Below, one piece after another: positions 37,165 to 46,072 of a stretch of DNA of 64,000 nucleotides. Source of the DNA: Bombilactobacillus folatiphilus (GTDB lineage Bacteria > Bacillota > Bacilli > Lactobacillales > Lactobacillaceae). The stretch covers positions 1,550,001 to 1,614,000 of the forward strand of contig NZ_CP093366.1 of assembly GCF_023380265.1 (NCBI RefSeq), given 5' to 3'. Each line of letters begins with the position of its first letter. The stretch's first letter is position 1. The notes beneath the pieces were generated by a model. It saw only the letters and a program-made list of their open reading frames with translations. It was not told the origin of the DNA and made no database searches. The position numbers and the translations under genes were made by a program.

Positions 37165-38105
37165 TGCTTGAAAATATCGTGTTCGATTGTGATCCCGGTA
37201 GTGATGATTCAATCGCTATTTTAGAAATATTTGCACATCCTGAACAGTTTAATGTTTTAGGACTCACGACGGTGGGCGGTAATCAAGTTTTGAGCAATGT
37301 TACGCGCAATTTGCAACATATGTTGTGGTTTCTCAAGCAAACAACGCCCATTGCTTCAGGACAAGCCACACCAATCATCAAAAATCTTAAAAATGCATCT
37401 GAATTTCATGGCGAAAATGGTCTTGCCGGACCAACTTTTCCTACCGAAGCCGATAATTATCCGATTACTAGTGACAACGGGATTACCTTTTTACATCAAA
37501 TCATTGCTCAAAATGAACAACCAACTACAATTGTGGCTACCGCACCTTTAACAAATATCGCGTTATTGTTGAAAGTTTTTCCGCAAGATCGTGCCAAAAT
37601 TAAGCAAATTGTGATTATGGGTGGAAGCTTGAGCGGCGGAAACGTAACCGCCGAGGCCGAGTTCAATTTTTATGTGGATCCTGACGCCGCCGATATTGTG
37701 CTCCATTCCCAAATTCCAATTGTTCTTTGCGGTTTGGATGTCACCAATCAAACTGGTTTGACCGATGATGAAATCGCCACCTTAAATAACCAGGGACCTG
37801 CTAGTCAATTGGCTTACGAAATTCTCATTCCTTATGCCAAAGCTGAGCAGGAACAACATGGTTTTACAATTGCTCCGATCCATGATTTAACCACGGTGAC
37901 CTATCTATTAGACCCCACCATTTTCACCGGCCAAAAATTTGCTCTGCGCGTGGATAATAGTTGGGACGATTTACGTGGTAAAGTGCAGATTGATCATGAT
38001 CCTGCAGCTATCAAAAATGTTTTGGTCTTACAGAATGTTCAACGAAAGTCAGCTGCTCAATTACTGCAAGCTGCCCTCCAAAAATTAGATCAAGATTTAA
38101 GATAA
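37164..38105 (+). CDS. Inosine-uridine type nucleoside hydrolase
   Basis: This 313-residue enzyme cleaves ribonucleosides to ribose and base. The N-terminal FDCDPGSDDSIAI is the calcium-binding DxDxGxDD motif, VIMGGSLSGGNVTAEAEFNFYVDPDAA near residues 150-176 holds the substrate loop, and IHDLTTV near residue 240 holds the catalytic His region. It belongs to the RihA/RihB-like group. Its start overlaps the end of marR. Control by that regulator would be unusual for nucleoside use and may be worth testing. Confidence 0.92.
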   Translation: MLENIVFDCDPGSDDSIAILEIFAHPEQFNVLGLTTVGGNQVLSNVTRNLQHMLWFLKQTTPIASGQATPIIKNLKNASEFHGENGLAGPTFPTEADNYPITSDNGITFLHQIIAQNEQPTTIVATAPLTNIALLLKVFPQDRAKIKQIVIMGGSLSGGNVTAEAEFNFYVDPDAADIVLHSQIPIVLCGLDVTNQTGLTDDEIATLNNQGPASQLAYEILIPYAKAEQEQHGFTIAPIHDLTTVTYLLDPTIFTGQKFALRVDNSWDDLRGKVQIDHDPAAIKNVLVLQNVQRKSAAQLLQAALQKLDQDLR

Positions 38106-38113
38106 ATCTTCCC

Positions 38114-38148
38114 TAATAGTCAAGCCACCTCGGTTTGACTATTTTTTT
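38114..38148 (+). terminator. Terminator of the marR operon
   Basis: AATAGTCAA and TTGACTATT pair around a short inner stem, followed by a T-run. Confidence 0.85.
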
Positions 38149-38190
38149 GCTTAGATTATAATGATTCTAAACTAGGAAGAAGGAATAAAC

Positions 38191-39987
38191 TTGCACTATA
38201 AAAAGTTATTGATCATTTTTTTAATTGCTTTAGTTGCCTTTGCACTGCAATTTGTGTTTCATTTGAATGCTTGGGCACAAATTCTCATTACGATTGTGGG
38301 CATTTTACTAGCCGTTTCCATGACCTTAGAGATGATCAAAACCCTGCGTTCTGGCAAATATGGCGTTGATCTGTTGGCCATTTTGGCAATTGTTTCTACC
38401 CTGGCTGTCGGTCAATATTGGGCTAGTTTGATTATTTTATTAATGCTGGTCGGTGGCGATACTCTAGAGGATTACGCTGCGAATCGTGCCGGTAGCGAAC
38501 TGAAGGCTTTATTGGAAAATGCGCCTGAACAAGCACATATTATGCACGATGGTCAAATTCAGGATTTGGCCTTAGATGACGTCCAAGTCAACGATCAATT
38601 ATTGATCAAACCGGGTGAACAGGTGCCCGTTGACGGCGTTGTGACCAGCGGTAATGGAGATTTTGACGAATCGTCTTTAACTGGTGAATCCAAACCCGTT
38701 GAAAAAAATGTTGGTGATTCTTTAATGTCTGGTTCCATTAATGGCAATACGGCCGTGGAATATCGTGCCACCAAATTGGCGGTCGATTCTCAATATCAAA
38801 AAATTATCCGATTAGTTGAAGAATCTCAACAACAACCTGCGCATTTTGTCCGCTTGGCTGATCGTTACGCAGTACCATTCACCATTATCGCTTTAATTAT
38901 TTCGGGAATTGCGTGGATCATCACTGGCGATCCTAATCGTTTCGCCCAAGTTCTGGTCGTGGCTTCACCATGTCCCTTAATTTTAGCTGCGCCAATTGCC
39001 TTGGTTTCCGGGATGAGTCGGACCAGCCGAAATGGGATTATTGTCAAAAGCGGAACTTCCATTGAAAAAATGGCCTTATTGAAGGAAATTTTCTTTGATA
39101 AAACCGGCACAATCACCCGTGGACAATTGTCGTTAGATCAAGTTTTACCAGAATCTGGCTGGACTCAAGATCAATTGATTCAAACCGCTGCCAGTGTGGA
39201 ACAGCAATCTAATCATATCTTGGCCACTTCTCTTTTGCATTCTTATCATCAACAATTACAACAAGTCACACAGTTAAAAGAAGTCACCGCGCAAGGAGTT
39301 CAAGGTTACTTAAATCAAAAATTAGTCAAAGCTGGTAAATTCAGTTTTGTCGCACCAGATTTACCGCCCCAAAATAGCGATCAACCAACGATTTATATCA
39401 GTATTGATCGGCAATATGCAGGCAAAATCACCTTTACAGATCAGATTCGTCCGGAAGCTAAACAAACAATTACCCAATTATCCAAATTAGGTATTAAACA
39501 TTTACGGATGTTGACCGGAGATAACAAAGCAACCGCACTGAGTGTTGCTCAAGAAGTCCAAATTCCCGAAGTCGATGCTAATTTGTTACCTGAAGACAAG
39601 ATTAAGATTCTGCAAAATGCCCCCCAAAATCAACGACCGAACGCGATGGTCGGTGATGGCGTTAATGATGCGCCTTCCCTAGCTGTTGCAGATGTAGGTA
39701 TTGCCATGGGCGCCAACGGATCGACCGCCGCTAGTGAAGCTGCCGATGTTGTCATTATCAAAGACGATTTGAGTCGGTTAATTCGTGGACTCGTGATTTC
39801 CCGCGAAACGATGACGATTGCCAAACAATCAGTCTTGATTGGTATTTTTATTTGTATTGCCTTAATGTTGGTGGCGGCCTTGGGATTGATTCCCACCATT
39901 ATTGGCGCTTTACTTCAAGAAGTAATTGACACCATTTCTATCTTATGGGCGTTAAAAGCACGTCACGGTAAGACTAATTTTAATTAA
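38191..39987 (+). CDS. Heavy-metal translocating P-type ATPase, P1B-4-like
   Basis: This 598-residue membrane ATPase has six or more helices, the actuator motif LTGES near residue 165, the metal motif SPCPLIL near residue 262, DKTGTITRG near residue 306, and GDGVNDAPS near residue 490. It has no N-terminal metal-binding domain, and the metal motif is SPC rather than CPC. Both features fit the P1B-4 group, linked to Co, Zn or Fe export. The motif LLHS takes the place of the usual HP. It starts with TTG after AGAAGGA. The metal is not certain. Confidence 0.85.
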   Translation: MHYKKLLIIFLIALVAFALQFVFHLNAWAQILITIVGILLAVSMTLEMIKTLRSGKYGVDLLAILAIVSTLAVGQYWASLIILLMLVGGDTLEDYAANRAGSELKALLENAPEQAHIMHDGQIQDLALDDVQVNDQLLIKPGEQVPVDGVVTSGNGDFDESSLTGESKPVEKNVGDSLMSGSINGNTAVEYRATKLAVDSQYQKIIRLVEESQQQPAHFVRLADRYAVPFTIIALIISGIAWIITGDPNRFAQVLVVASPCPLILAAPIALVSGMSRTSRNGIIVKSGTSIEKMALLKEIFFDKTGTITRGQLSLDQVLPESGWTQDQLIQTAASVEQQSNHILATSLLHSYHQQLQQVTQLKEVTAQGVQGYLNQKLVKAGKFSFVAPDLPPQNSDQPTIYISIDRQYAGKITFTDQIRPEAKQTITQLSKLGIKHLRMLTGDNKATALSVAQEVQIPEVDANLLPEDKIKILQNAPQNQRPNAMVGDGVNDAPSLAVADVGIAMGANGSTAASEAADVVIIKDDLSRLIRGLVISRETMTIAKQSVLIGIFICIALMLVAALGLIPTIIGALLQEVIDTISILWALKARHGKTNFN

Positions 39988-40216
39988 AAAACTTTCGTTA
40001 AAATGGTGATTCATAAAGTATATATAGCAACCTGTTAATTTATTTGGTATTATTATTGGTAGGCTTATTTATTATTGTGATTATAATAAATGATTATGGC
40101 TATTTAGATGTACAATAGGTTTAACCATTTGTTTTAATCACTTACCCGCTCTACTGTCAAATTGCTGAAGGTTTTTACAACCTTTATTGAATCAACAATA
40201 CGTAAGGAAGTTTAAC
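39988..40216 (+). promoter_or_regulatory. Upstream region of the Rgg-like regulator
   Basis: A TATAAT at 40082-40087 is a likely -10. A hydrophobic 24-codon reading frame (40044-40118, TTG start, no ribosome-binding site) is discussed as a weak pheromone candidate. A short AAGGTT/AACCTT hairpin lies near 40170. Nothing else is clear. Confidence 0.3.
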
Positions 40217-41083
40217 ATGCAACATATCGGGCAAACTATTGCGAAGATTCAAAAAATGAAGAACATTAAGGTCACAGAATTAATTGATGGTATTGTTTCA
40301 CGTTCTGAATATTATCGCTTTATTAATGGACAAACCCAACTAGCGGTTGATGTCTTTTTTCAATTATTGGACCGTTTACATGTCACTTTAGATGAATTCC
40401 AATATATTGACAATGATTTTCAACGTTCCGATTTTTTCTTATATCAAGATAAAATTTCTGATTTATTAACTTTTAAGAAGGCCTCTGAATTGCATGAATT
40501 ATCTGAAGAAATTAAGAGTAAGTATGGTAAGGATAGCAATTCTAAATATCAACATTTGGCTATCCAGGCAGAATTGTCCTCCGATTTAATTTTAAATGAA
40601 ACACATCCCGAAAAAGCCGAACCGCTAGTTAAATATTTTGATAATCTTGAATATTGGTCACAGTACGACATTACTTTATTCTTGAATTGTATCTTTGCTT
40701 TTAGTAATACATCTATTGATCATTTCTTGAAATCCTTAATGAAAGATATTAATAATTATATCTATTTTCCTGGTGAAATGAGTGTCGTCGTTCAAATTCA
40801 TATTGTATTATGTTTTTTGGCGATTGTTAAAAGATTGTTGATCAAATTAGATGTCTTGGATACTTCGTTAAATCAAATTGATTTATCTCCTAACCAATTA
40901 ACTGAACGTGTATTACGTGATTTTATTAATGGCGCCGTCAGTTATTTTCATGGTCAACTCAAAGAAGGTCTAAATCAGATGAATAAAGCAATTGAAATTT
41001 TTACAAAATATGACATGAGACGTTGGTCTACACGCCTGATTGATATGAAAGATTCTGTTATTGCTGATGTTCCTGAAGAATAA
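40217..41083 (+). CDS. Rgg/GadR/MutR family transcriptional regulator
   Basis: This 288-residue protein has an N-terminal helix-turn-helix (GQTIAKIQKMKNIKVTELI to RSEYYRFINGQTQ, about residues 4-45), followed by a helical repeat region of about 220 residues. This is the Rgg layout, in which the C-terminal part binds short peptides. The ATG at 40217 follows AAGGAAG; an in-frame ATG 30 bases upstream lacks a good ribosome-binding site. No clear target gene is adjacent, so it appears to be an orphan regulator. The signal is not known. Confidence 0.82.
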   Translation: MQHIGQTIAKIQKMKNIKVTELIDGIVSRSEYYRFINGQTQLAVDVFFQLLDRLHVTLDEFQYIDNDFQRSDFFLYQDKISDLLTFKKASELHELSEEIKSKYGKDSNSKYQHLAIQAELSSDLILNETHPEKAEPLVKYFDNLEYWSQYDITLFLNCIFAFSNTSIDHFLKSLMKDINNYIYFPGEMSVVVQIHIVLCFLAIVKRLLIKLDVLDTSLNQIDLSPNQLTERVLRDFINGAVSYFHGQLKEGLNQMNKAIEIFTKYDMRRWSTRLIDMKDSVIADVPEE

Positions 41084-41093
41084 ATGATCAAGT

Positions 41094-41136
41094 AAAAAAG
41101 TCGCAGCCTCGTTCAATAAAGGTTGCGACTTTTTTA
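41094..41136. terminator. Bidirectional terminator
   Basis: AAAAAAGTCGCA and TGCGACTTTTTT, with an inner CCT/AGG pair, end the Rgg gene and the convergent YibE/F operon. Confidence 0.9.
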
Positions 41137-41148
41137 TATTGCAATCAT

Positions 41149-41895
41149 TCAGACTTTAACTTTACGGCGTTGGTGCCCAATATAATAAATTGATAGATAG
41201 ACCGCTCCCAGCACCCCACCAAAGGAAACCATTAATTCTAAAGCCGCATTGACCAACAAAGCATTATTAAAAATTTTGGCTAACGAATAGTGTAGCTGGA
41301 TAAACCATAAGCCCAGCGTCAAATAACTACCAAAAAAACTAGAGAGCAAGGTATTCAAAGCCGTCGCGATATTTTTGCGGCCAATTTCTAAACCGGCATG
41401 CCACAATTGCTTTGCAGCTATCTGCGGTTGCTGTTCCACAATTTCCCAAACCCCAGAACTGACGGCAATGCTGGCTTCTGCAATTGCTCCTAACGAACTG
41501 ATCAATATCACCACCACTTGAATTTGTGGAAATGATATCCCCACTTCTAAGACAAACTGCTCAATTTCCTCCGTATCTTCCGTTGTGAATCCGTGACTAA
41601 ACGAAAAATGCACCGCCAAAAGAGTCAATCCGAAAACGACCAGTAACATACTTAAAGTAGCGACAATCGCCGTTTTTTGCACCAATGGATTTTGCGTATT
41701 CGGATAAATTGCCAAAAAGGCCAACCCAATGACAAACAGAATGCCCACGACTATTGGATTGAATTCATCGGAAATCAGCATAATTAATATTAATAAACAC
41801 AAAAAGCCGGCTCCTAAACTACCAAAAATCCGTAAACCTTGACGACCACAGATTAAAACCAATAAAGCTAATAAGATCCCTGTCAAATAAATCAT
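41149..41895 (-). CDS. YibE/F family membrane protein, small partner
   Basis: This 248-residue protein has about seven membrane helices and the family core GISFPQIQVVVILISSLGAIAEASIAVSSGVWE near residues 129-161. It ends with a basic tail. The family is of unknown function; members often occur as pairs of one long and one short protein, as here. The two genes overlap by four bases (ATGA), so they are coupled and probably form a complex. A terminator follows. Confidence 0.82.
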   Translation of the reverse strand: MIYLTGILLALLVLICGRQGLRIFGSLGAGFLCLLILIMLISDEFNPIVVGILFVIGLAFLAIYPNTQNPLVQKTAIVATLSMLLVVFGLTLLAVHFSFSHGFTTEDTEEIEQFVLEVGISFPQIQVVVILISSLGAIAEASIAVSSGVWEIVEQQPQIAAKQLWHAGLEIGRKNIATALNTLLSSFFGSYLTLGLWFIQLHYSLAKIFNNALLVNAALELMVSFGGVLGAVYLSIYYIGHQRRKVKV

Positions 41896-42977
41896 TGCTT
41901 CACCTTTTTCAATAAATGTGCTGCCAAAAAAGCAGTAATGGGGACCGCCACAACAATGCCCAGTGCACTAATGATGGTTTGCGTATATCCCAAAGTCATG
42001 GTACGTGACATCGAAAAAGCTAATGTGTTGCCGTTGCGCAAATAAAGGACTAACAGTGGAATTAATTCCGCTAAAAAGATATAAAATAAGACATTAATTA
42101 GCGGTCCAATAATTTCTTGTCCTACAGTTAAACCGGAATGTAATAGTTGCTTGGACGACAACTCGTTTTTTTCTTGTAACAACTGATACATTGAAGCTGT
42201 GATATCACTGGTTTCATCCATTACTGCGCCCAAAACACCTAGCAAGGTTTCTGCCAAAAACACCGTTTCAAACGGTTGAATCCCATGATCCAAAGTTTCA
42301 AAATGAATACCTTGATTATGACTGAATTTCAACACCAACACACTGAAACCTACAGCACCAAAAGTACTAATTAAGGTTGCCAGTATCGCTATTAACGTTT
42401 GCCATGAATAACCAAACACTAATAGTAAGGTCGAAACAGTCACAATCAATGTTAATCCCGTCGTGACACCCCAAATATGTTGATTTTGCCATTTCGTCAT
42501 TAATAGTAAGGCGCCCACAAAACAACCCAAATTGAAAATCGCACTCAAAATAACCCGTAAGCCATATTGCCGTAGCAAGACCCACAAAACCAACAACACC
42601 AAAAAGACAGCTACTATTAATGTTGAATCACGTTTAGGACCGATAATGCTTAAATGATGCATCTTTTTGTTAGAATGAACCAACAATTTGGTGCCTGGAT
42701 AATAACGATTTGTATTAGCCTGCGATTGTACATACGTATTAAACAAAATCCGCGTCTGTCCTCGTTGGCGACCATTCAACTGCTTAACTTTCAAACGCTG
42801 TTTGACACGCTGATCATGATTTAAATTGGAACTCTTCACAGCTTCTTGATGAACGGTTGTTACTTGTTGGACTCGCACCACCAATTGTCCTTGAAAACTT
42901 TGAAACCACAGACCAACCATCCCAGCAGCAAAGAAGGCGATAACCAGCCACAACGTTATTAATTTACTTTTCAACAA
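41892..42977 (-). CDS. YibE/F family membrane protein, large partner
   Basis: This 361-residue protein has an N-terminal membrane helix (about residues 7-25) and an extracellular stretch of about 90 residues. About seven further helices follow, with the family core ETVFLAETLLGVLGAVMDETSDITASMYQL near residues 240-269. It shares this acidic core (VLGAVMDE/SLGAIAEA) with the shorter partner, so the two arose by duplication. Its function is unknown. Confidence 0.82.
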   Translation of the reverse strand: MLKSKLITLWLVIAFFAAGMVGLWFQSFQGQLVVRVQQVTTVHQEAVKSSNLNHDQRVKQRLKVKQLNGRQRGQTRILFNTYVQSQANTNRYYPGTKLLVHSNKKMHHLSIIGPKRDSTLIVAVFLVLLVLWVLLRQYGLRVILSAIFNLGCFVGALLLMTKWQNQHIWGVTTGLTLIVTVSTLLLVFGYSWQTLIAILATLISTFGAVGFSVLVLKFSHNQGIHFETLDHGIQPFETVFLAETLLGVLGAVMDETSDITASMYQLLQEKNELSSKQLLHSGLTVGQEIIGPLINVLFYIFLAELIPLLVLYLRNGNTLAFSMSRTMTLGYTQTIISALGIVVAVPITAFLAAHLLKKVKQ

Positions 42978-43022
42978 TAATCTTCCTTGTTTTCTTTATA
43001 AAGAATGATATTTATTTTAAAA

Positions 43023-43052
43023 CAAAAAAAAGCCGGCAACAATGCCAGCTTC
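43023..43052 (-). terminator. Terminator of the LysM/Apf-like gene
   Basis: On the minus strand AAGCTGGCA and TGCCGGCTT form a stem followed by a long T-run. Confidence 0.85.
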
Positions 43053-43075
43053 AAAAACATTAAACTTACTTATTT

Positions 43076-43657
43076 TTAGTACCAACCATGACTTTGCCAA
43101 AATTGTTGAGCTCCAGTCCAAGAACCATAACGTGAAGCTACATAATTATTAGCTACGCGTTCCTGATTAGCAGGTGAATAATCACCATTTAAATAGGATG
43201 AATCTAATTGATATTTACCATAATAACGACCATTTTGAGCAGTATACGACCCGCCAGATTCATGGTTAGCAATCCATTCACGTGCACTGTCAGCACCATA
43301 ATTGTTGTTTACAGCCTGTGCTGGTTGTTGGTAACTAGTAGCGTTATTATTGACAGCTTGTTGAACAGATGCAACCGGCGTAGCATTTTGGACATCACTG
43401 GAAGTGGCTTGTGAAATTTCACCGTTATCTTTAATTAATAACTGTTGTCCCACATAAATCATATTAATATCTTGAATATTATTATCAGCGGCCATCTGAT
43501 TAATACGGCTCAAATCATGATTTAGTTCCATCGAAATCCCAGATAAAGTATCACCAGGTTTAACTGTATAAACGCTGTCAGCTTTAGTAGCTTGTGTAGC
43601 ACCGAAGAATGAGACGATACTTAAAACTGTTGCTACGGCTAATTGTCTAAATTTCAT
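43076..43657 (-). CDS. Secreted LysM protein with Apf-type C-terminal domain
   Basis: This 193-residue protein has a signal peptide (hydrophobic residues about 8-22, ending ATKA-DS). A LysM domain follows (about residues 28-76, VYTVKPGDTLSGIS to IYVGQQLLI), then a Gln/Asn-rich linker. The C-terminal domain begins at AREWIANHESGGSYTAQNGRYYGKYQLD (about residue 127). The ESGG motif carries the catalytic-type Glu of transglycosylase-like domains. This layout is typical of aggregation-promoting factors in lactobacilli, which act on or bind peptidoglycan. A perfect WalR-type box lies 127 bases upstream of the start, which suggests control by the WalRK system encoded nearby. Confidence 0.88.
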   Translation of the reverse strand: MKFRQLAVATVLSIVSFFGATQATKADSVYTVKPGDTLSGISMELNHDLSRINQMAADNNIQDINMIYVGQQLLIKDNGEISQATSSDVQNATPVASVQQAVNNNATSYQQPAQAVNNNYGADSAREWIANHESGGSYTAQNGRYYGKYQLDSSYLNGDYSPANQERVANNYVASRYGSWTGAQQFWQSHGWY

Positions 43658-43993
43658 AGAATCAATACTCTCCTTTGAATAAAACGAAAATAAGTTTCGT
43701 ACGGCACCTCCCGTACAACAATGGATATACTAACAAACAAATATTACGATAGTGTTTCAAAACAATGATAAATTTCAAGTTATATTACAATAACATTACA
43801 CACAATCCTAGCAGCCCTTTCTGAGAAGATCTTAGAGAGTTCATCATTAAATGATACTTTAAGGGCAATGAAACCAGGAATAACCCGACTTCTTCTCTTT
43901 TTTGGTCTATGCCAATAAGCTTTTCTCATTTTTAACTGCGCAACAAATTTTGCGTTGAGTACGACAATTATTACAAACAACGTAAAAATACTA
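43658..43993. promoter_or_regulatory. Intergenic region with WalR box, no gene supported
   Basis: This 336-base gap holds ATTACA-5-ATTACA at 43784-43800, which on the minus strand is TGTAAT-GTTAT-TGTAAT and fits the WalR consensus TGTWAH-N5-TGTWAH exactly. A 79-codon frame in the gap lacks a ribosome-binding site and was not accepted. AAAGGAGAG before the LysM gene is its ribosome-binding site. Confidence 0.7.
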
Positions 43994-44473
43994 CTATTTA
44001 TGGTAAGGATTGCCTGCATTAATCATAAATGCCCGATAAATTTGTTCCGTCAAAACTAAGCGCATGAGTTGATGCGGCATGGTGAAACGACCAAATGACA
44101 ACTGTTTTTGTGCTCGCGCTAAAACTTGCTCGCTTAAACCTAACGAACCGCCAATGACAAAAGTTAGTTTACTATGTCCATAGGTGGTTAAATCCGCAAT
44201 TTGGGCAGCAAAAGCTGGTGATGATAATTCTCGACCATCAATCGCTAACGCAAAAACATATTCGTCAGTCTTAATTTTGTTCAAAATGCGCTCACCTTCA
44301 ACGTCTTTCACTTGTTGCATCTGAGCCGCACTCAAACTTTCGGGAGCTCGTTCATCATTGACTTCCACAATGTCAAAGTCACAAAAACTCCGTAACCTTT
44401 TAGCGTATTCTTGAATACCCTGCGTAAAAAACTTCTTTTTAATTTTCCCAACGCCAATAATCTTAATTTTCAT
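43994..44473 (-). CDS. rlmH: 23S rRNA (pseudouridine1915-N3)-methyltransferase
   Basis: This 159-residue SPOUT-fold methyltransferase modifies pseudouridine 1915 of 23S rRNA. It begins [12 protein letters not shown], contains the knot motif [11 protein letters not shown] near residue 104, and ends with the very conserved [13 protein letters not shown]. The length equals that of other RlmH proteins; an upstream in-frame extension was rejected. In related genomes this gene lies close to the replication origin. Its 3' end is the SCC attachment site in staphylococci, but no element is inserted here. Confidence 0.97.
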   Translation of the reverse strand: MKIKIIGVGKIKKKFFTQGIQEYAKRLRSFCDFDIVEVNDERAPESLSAAQMQQVKDVEGERILNKIKTDEYVFALAIDGRELSSPAFAAQIADLTTYGHSKLTFVIGGSLGLSEQVLARAQKQLSFGRFTMPHQLMRLVLTEQIYRAFMINAGNPYHK

Positions 44474-44545
44474 CTGATCTTTTCCACAACCTTTTCTGAA
44501 TTTTGAATCCTTGAATATCCGTTTTTTGCCGTCTTTAGACAAAAG

Positions 44546-44652
44546 TTATCCACTTGTCAACAAGATATGCACATTTCTGTGGATAACATATGCTCATTTT
44601 CAGGGCCTACTATAATAGTTATTAACAAAGAAATACACATCCCTGTGGATAA
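44546..44652. promoter_or_regulatory. DnaA-box cluster between rlmH and htrA
   Basis: TTATCCACT at 44546-44554 differs by one base from the DnaA box, and TGTGGATAA (complement of TTATCCACA) occurs exactly at 44578-44586 and 44644-44652. The last two are parts of a longer direct repeat, CACAT-NN-CTGTGGATAA. They could be part of an origin-linked DnaA-binding or titration site. Confidence 0.6.
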
Positions 44653-44678
44653 TCTTTCCGCAAAGCCGCTGATTGCAC

Positions 44679-44713
44679 AAAAAAATACCGAGGCAATCCC
44701 TCAGTATTTTTCA
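44679..44713 (-). terminator. Terminator of htrA operon
   Basis: On the minus strand AAAAATACTGAGG and CCTCGGTATTTTT pair around a five-base loop and run into T residues, 10 bases after the htrA stop. Confidence 0.85.
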
Positions 44714-44723
44714 AAGCCAACTT

Positions 44724-46001
44724 TTAATCAGCCTTGGTTAATTTCAAACTAACGGTCTGTTCCTTACCATCACGATAGAAACTCAATTTGACCGTGTCAC
44801 CGACAGAATGATTGTACAATTGCGTATGCAGATCTGCAATATTGTCAACCTTCTTATCGTTTAAAGCCACAATGACGTCATATTTCTTTAACCCGGCCGC
44901 TTTGGCAACAGAATTATCTGTCACTGAGTAAACTAGAACTCCCGAATTAACATTATCAGGCAATTTTAAGACTGACTGTTGTTGTTGATTCGGAACTTGG
45001 TCCAAATCAGCCACTTTAATGCCTAACGACGGCCGCTCAATCTTACCATTTTGAACTAATTGATTAATAATTTTGACAACTTCATTACTTGGAATGGCAA
45101 AACCCATCCCTTCCACCGAAGTTCCATTCGTACTAGAAGCAAGTTTCATTGAGTTAATACCAATCACTTGTCCAGCAGCGTTAACTAATGGACCACCAGA
45201 ATTACCTGGATTAATCGCGGTATCGGTTTGTAAAACTGTTGCTTGGCCGGTTTTTTGACCCGTTTTTTCATCGGTTGTATCAATTGTCCGATTCTTCGCC
45301 GAAATAATACCTTCTGTTACGGAAGTTGCGTATTGACTACCTAAAGGCGAACCGATCGCAATCACTGATTCCCCTGGATTAATCGCATCTGAATTGCCAA
45401 AGGTCGCAATTGACTTCACTTTGTCAGCTGAAATAGATAAAACGGCTAAATCTGTAATTGAATCCGTTCCGACTTTTTTAGCAGTAATTTTGCTACCATC
45501 ACTCAAAATAACTTCCAATTTTTGAGACCCAGAAACTACGTGATTATTGGTAGCAATATAAGCTTTCCCATCTTGTTTCGCATAGATTACGCCTGAACCT
45601 TCACTAGATTCTTGCAACTTACTTTGATCTTTACTATCAGAATCATCACCTTGCTGATCTTGTGAATTATCGCTGCCACCATTGCCATTGCCGTATAAAC
45701 TGCCGAACAGGGCCCCCAAACTATTATCATCTTGCTCTTCACGTTGATAATTAATGACAGAAACCACAGATCCCTTCACTTTTTTAAAGGCATTGGTCAT
45801 TTGATTATTGGACTTCACCGTCACATTACTAATTTTGGTCGTCCCAGCCTTGCCTGAATTATCGGTAACTGATTGTGTCGAAGTCGATTGATGATTATCA
45901 AAATGACTAAAACCCCAAAATCCCAGACCGACACCCAGAAAAGCTGAAATTAAGGCGACAAGTGCTACTTTCCACAAACCTGATTTTGAATTGTTATTCA
46001 A
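44724..46001 (-). CDS. htrA: HtrA/DegP-type membrane-anchored serine protease
   Basis: This 425-residue protein degrades misfolded exported proteins. It has one N-terminal membrane anchor (about residues 10-30), a Ser/Asp/Gln-rich linker, the protease domain with His in ATNNHVV near residue 150, Asp in DLAVL near residue 182 and Ser in GNSGGP near residue 265. One PDZ domain follows near residues 315-420. It starts with TTG after AAAGGGGG. It follows the walRKHIJ operon, as in most lactobacilli. Confidence 0.95.
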   Translation of the reverse strand: MNNNSKSGLWKVALVALISAFLGVGLGFWGFSHFDNHQSTSTQSVTDNSGKAGTTKISNVTVKSNNQMTNAFKKVKGSVVSVINYQREEQDDNSLGALFGSLYGNGNGGSDNSQDQQGDDSDSKDQSKLQESSEGSGVIYAKQDGKAYIATNNHVVSGSQKLEVILSDGSKITAKKVGTDSITDLAVLSISADKVKSIATFGNSDAINPGESVIAIGSPLGSQYATSVTEGIISAKNRTIDTTDEKTGQKTGQATVLQTDTAINPGNSGGPLVNAAGQVIGINSMKLASSTNGTSVEGMGFAIPSNEVVKIINQLVQNGKIERPSLGIKVADLDQVPNQQQQSVLKLPDNVNSGVLVYSVTDNSVAKAAGLKKYDVIVALNDKKVDNIADLHTQLYNHSVGDTVKLSFYRDGKEQTVSLKLTKAD

Positions 46002-46072
46002 CTGTAATTTCCCCCTTTATCTTCTTCAAACTCATTTTAACGAAGAGATTTAACAAAACCATGAATATTTTT

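Noticed and set aside
43780-44019. 79-codon frame downstream of rlmH with an N-terminal hydrophobic stretch
   Set aside because: It starts inside rlmH without a ribosome-binding site, resembles no family, and its 3' end runs through the WalR box. It is better read as intergenic sequence.
44460-44480. SCC-like attachment site or inserted element at the rlmH end
   Set aside because: The rlmH gene is intact with its conserved C-terminus, and the flanking sequence is ordinary wal-region DNA with no recombinase or direct-repeat boundary.
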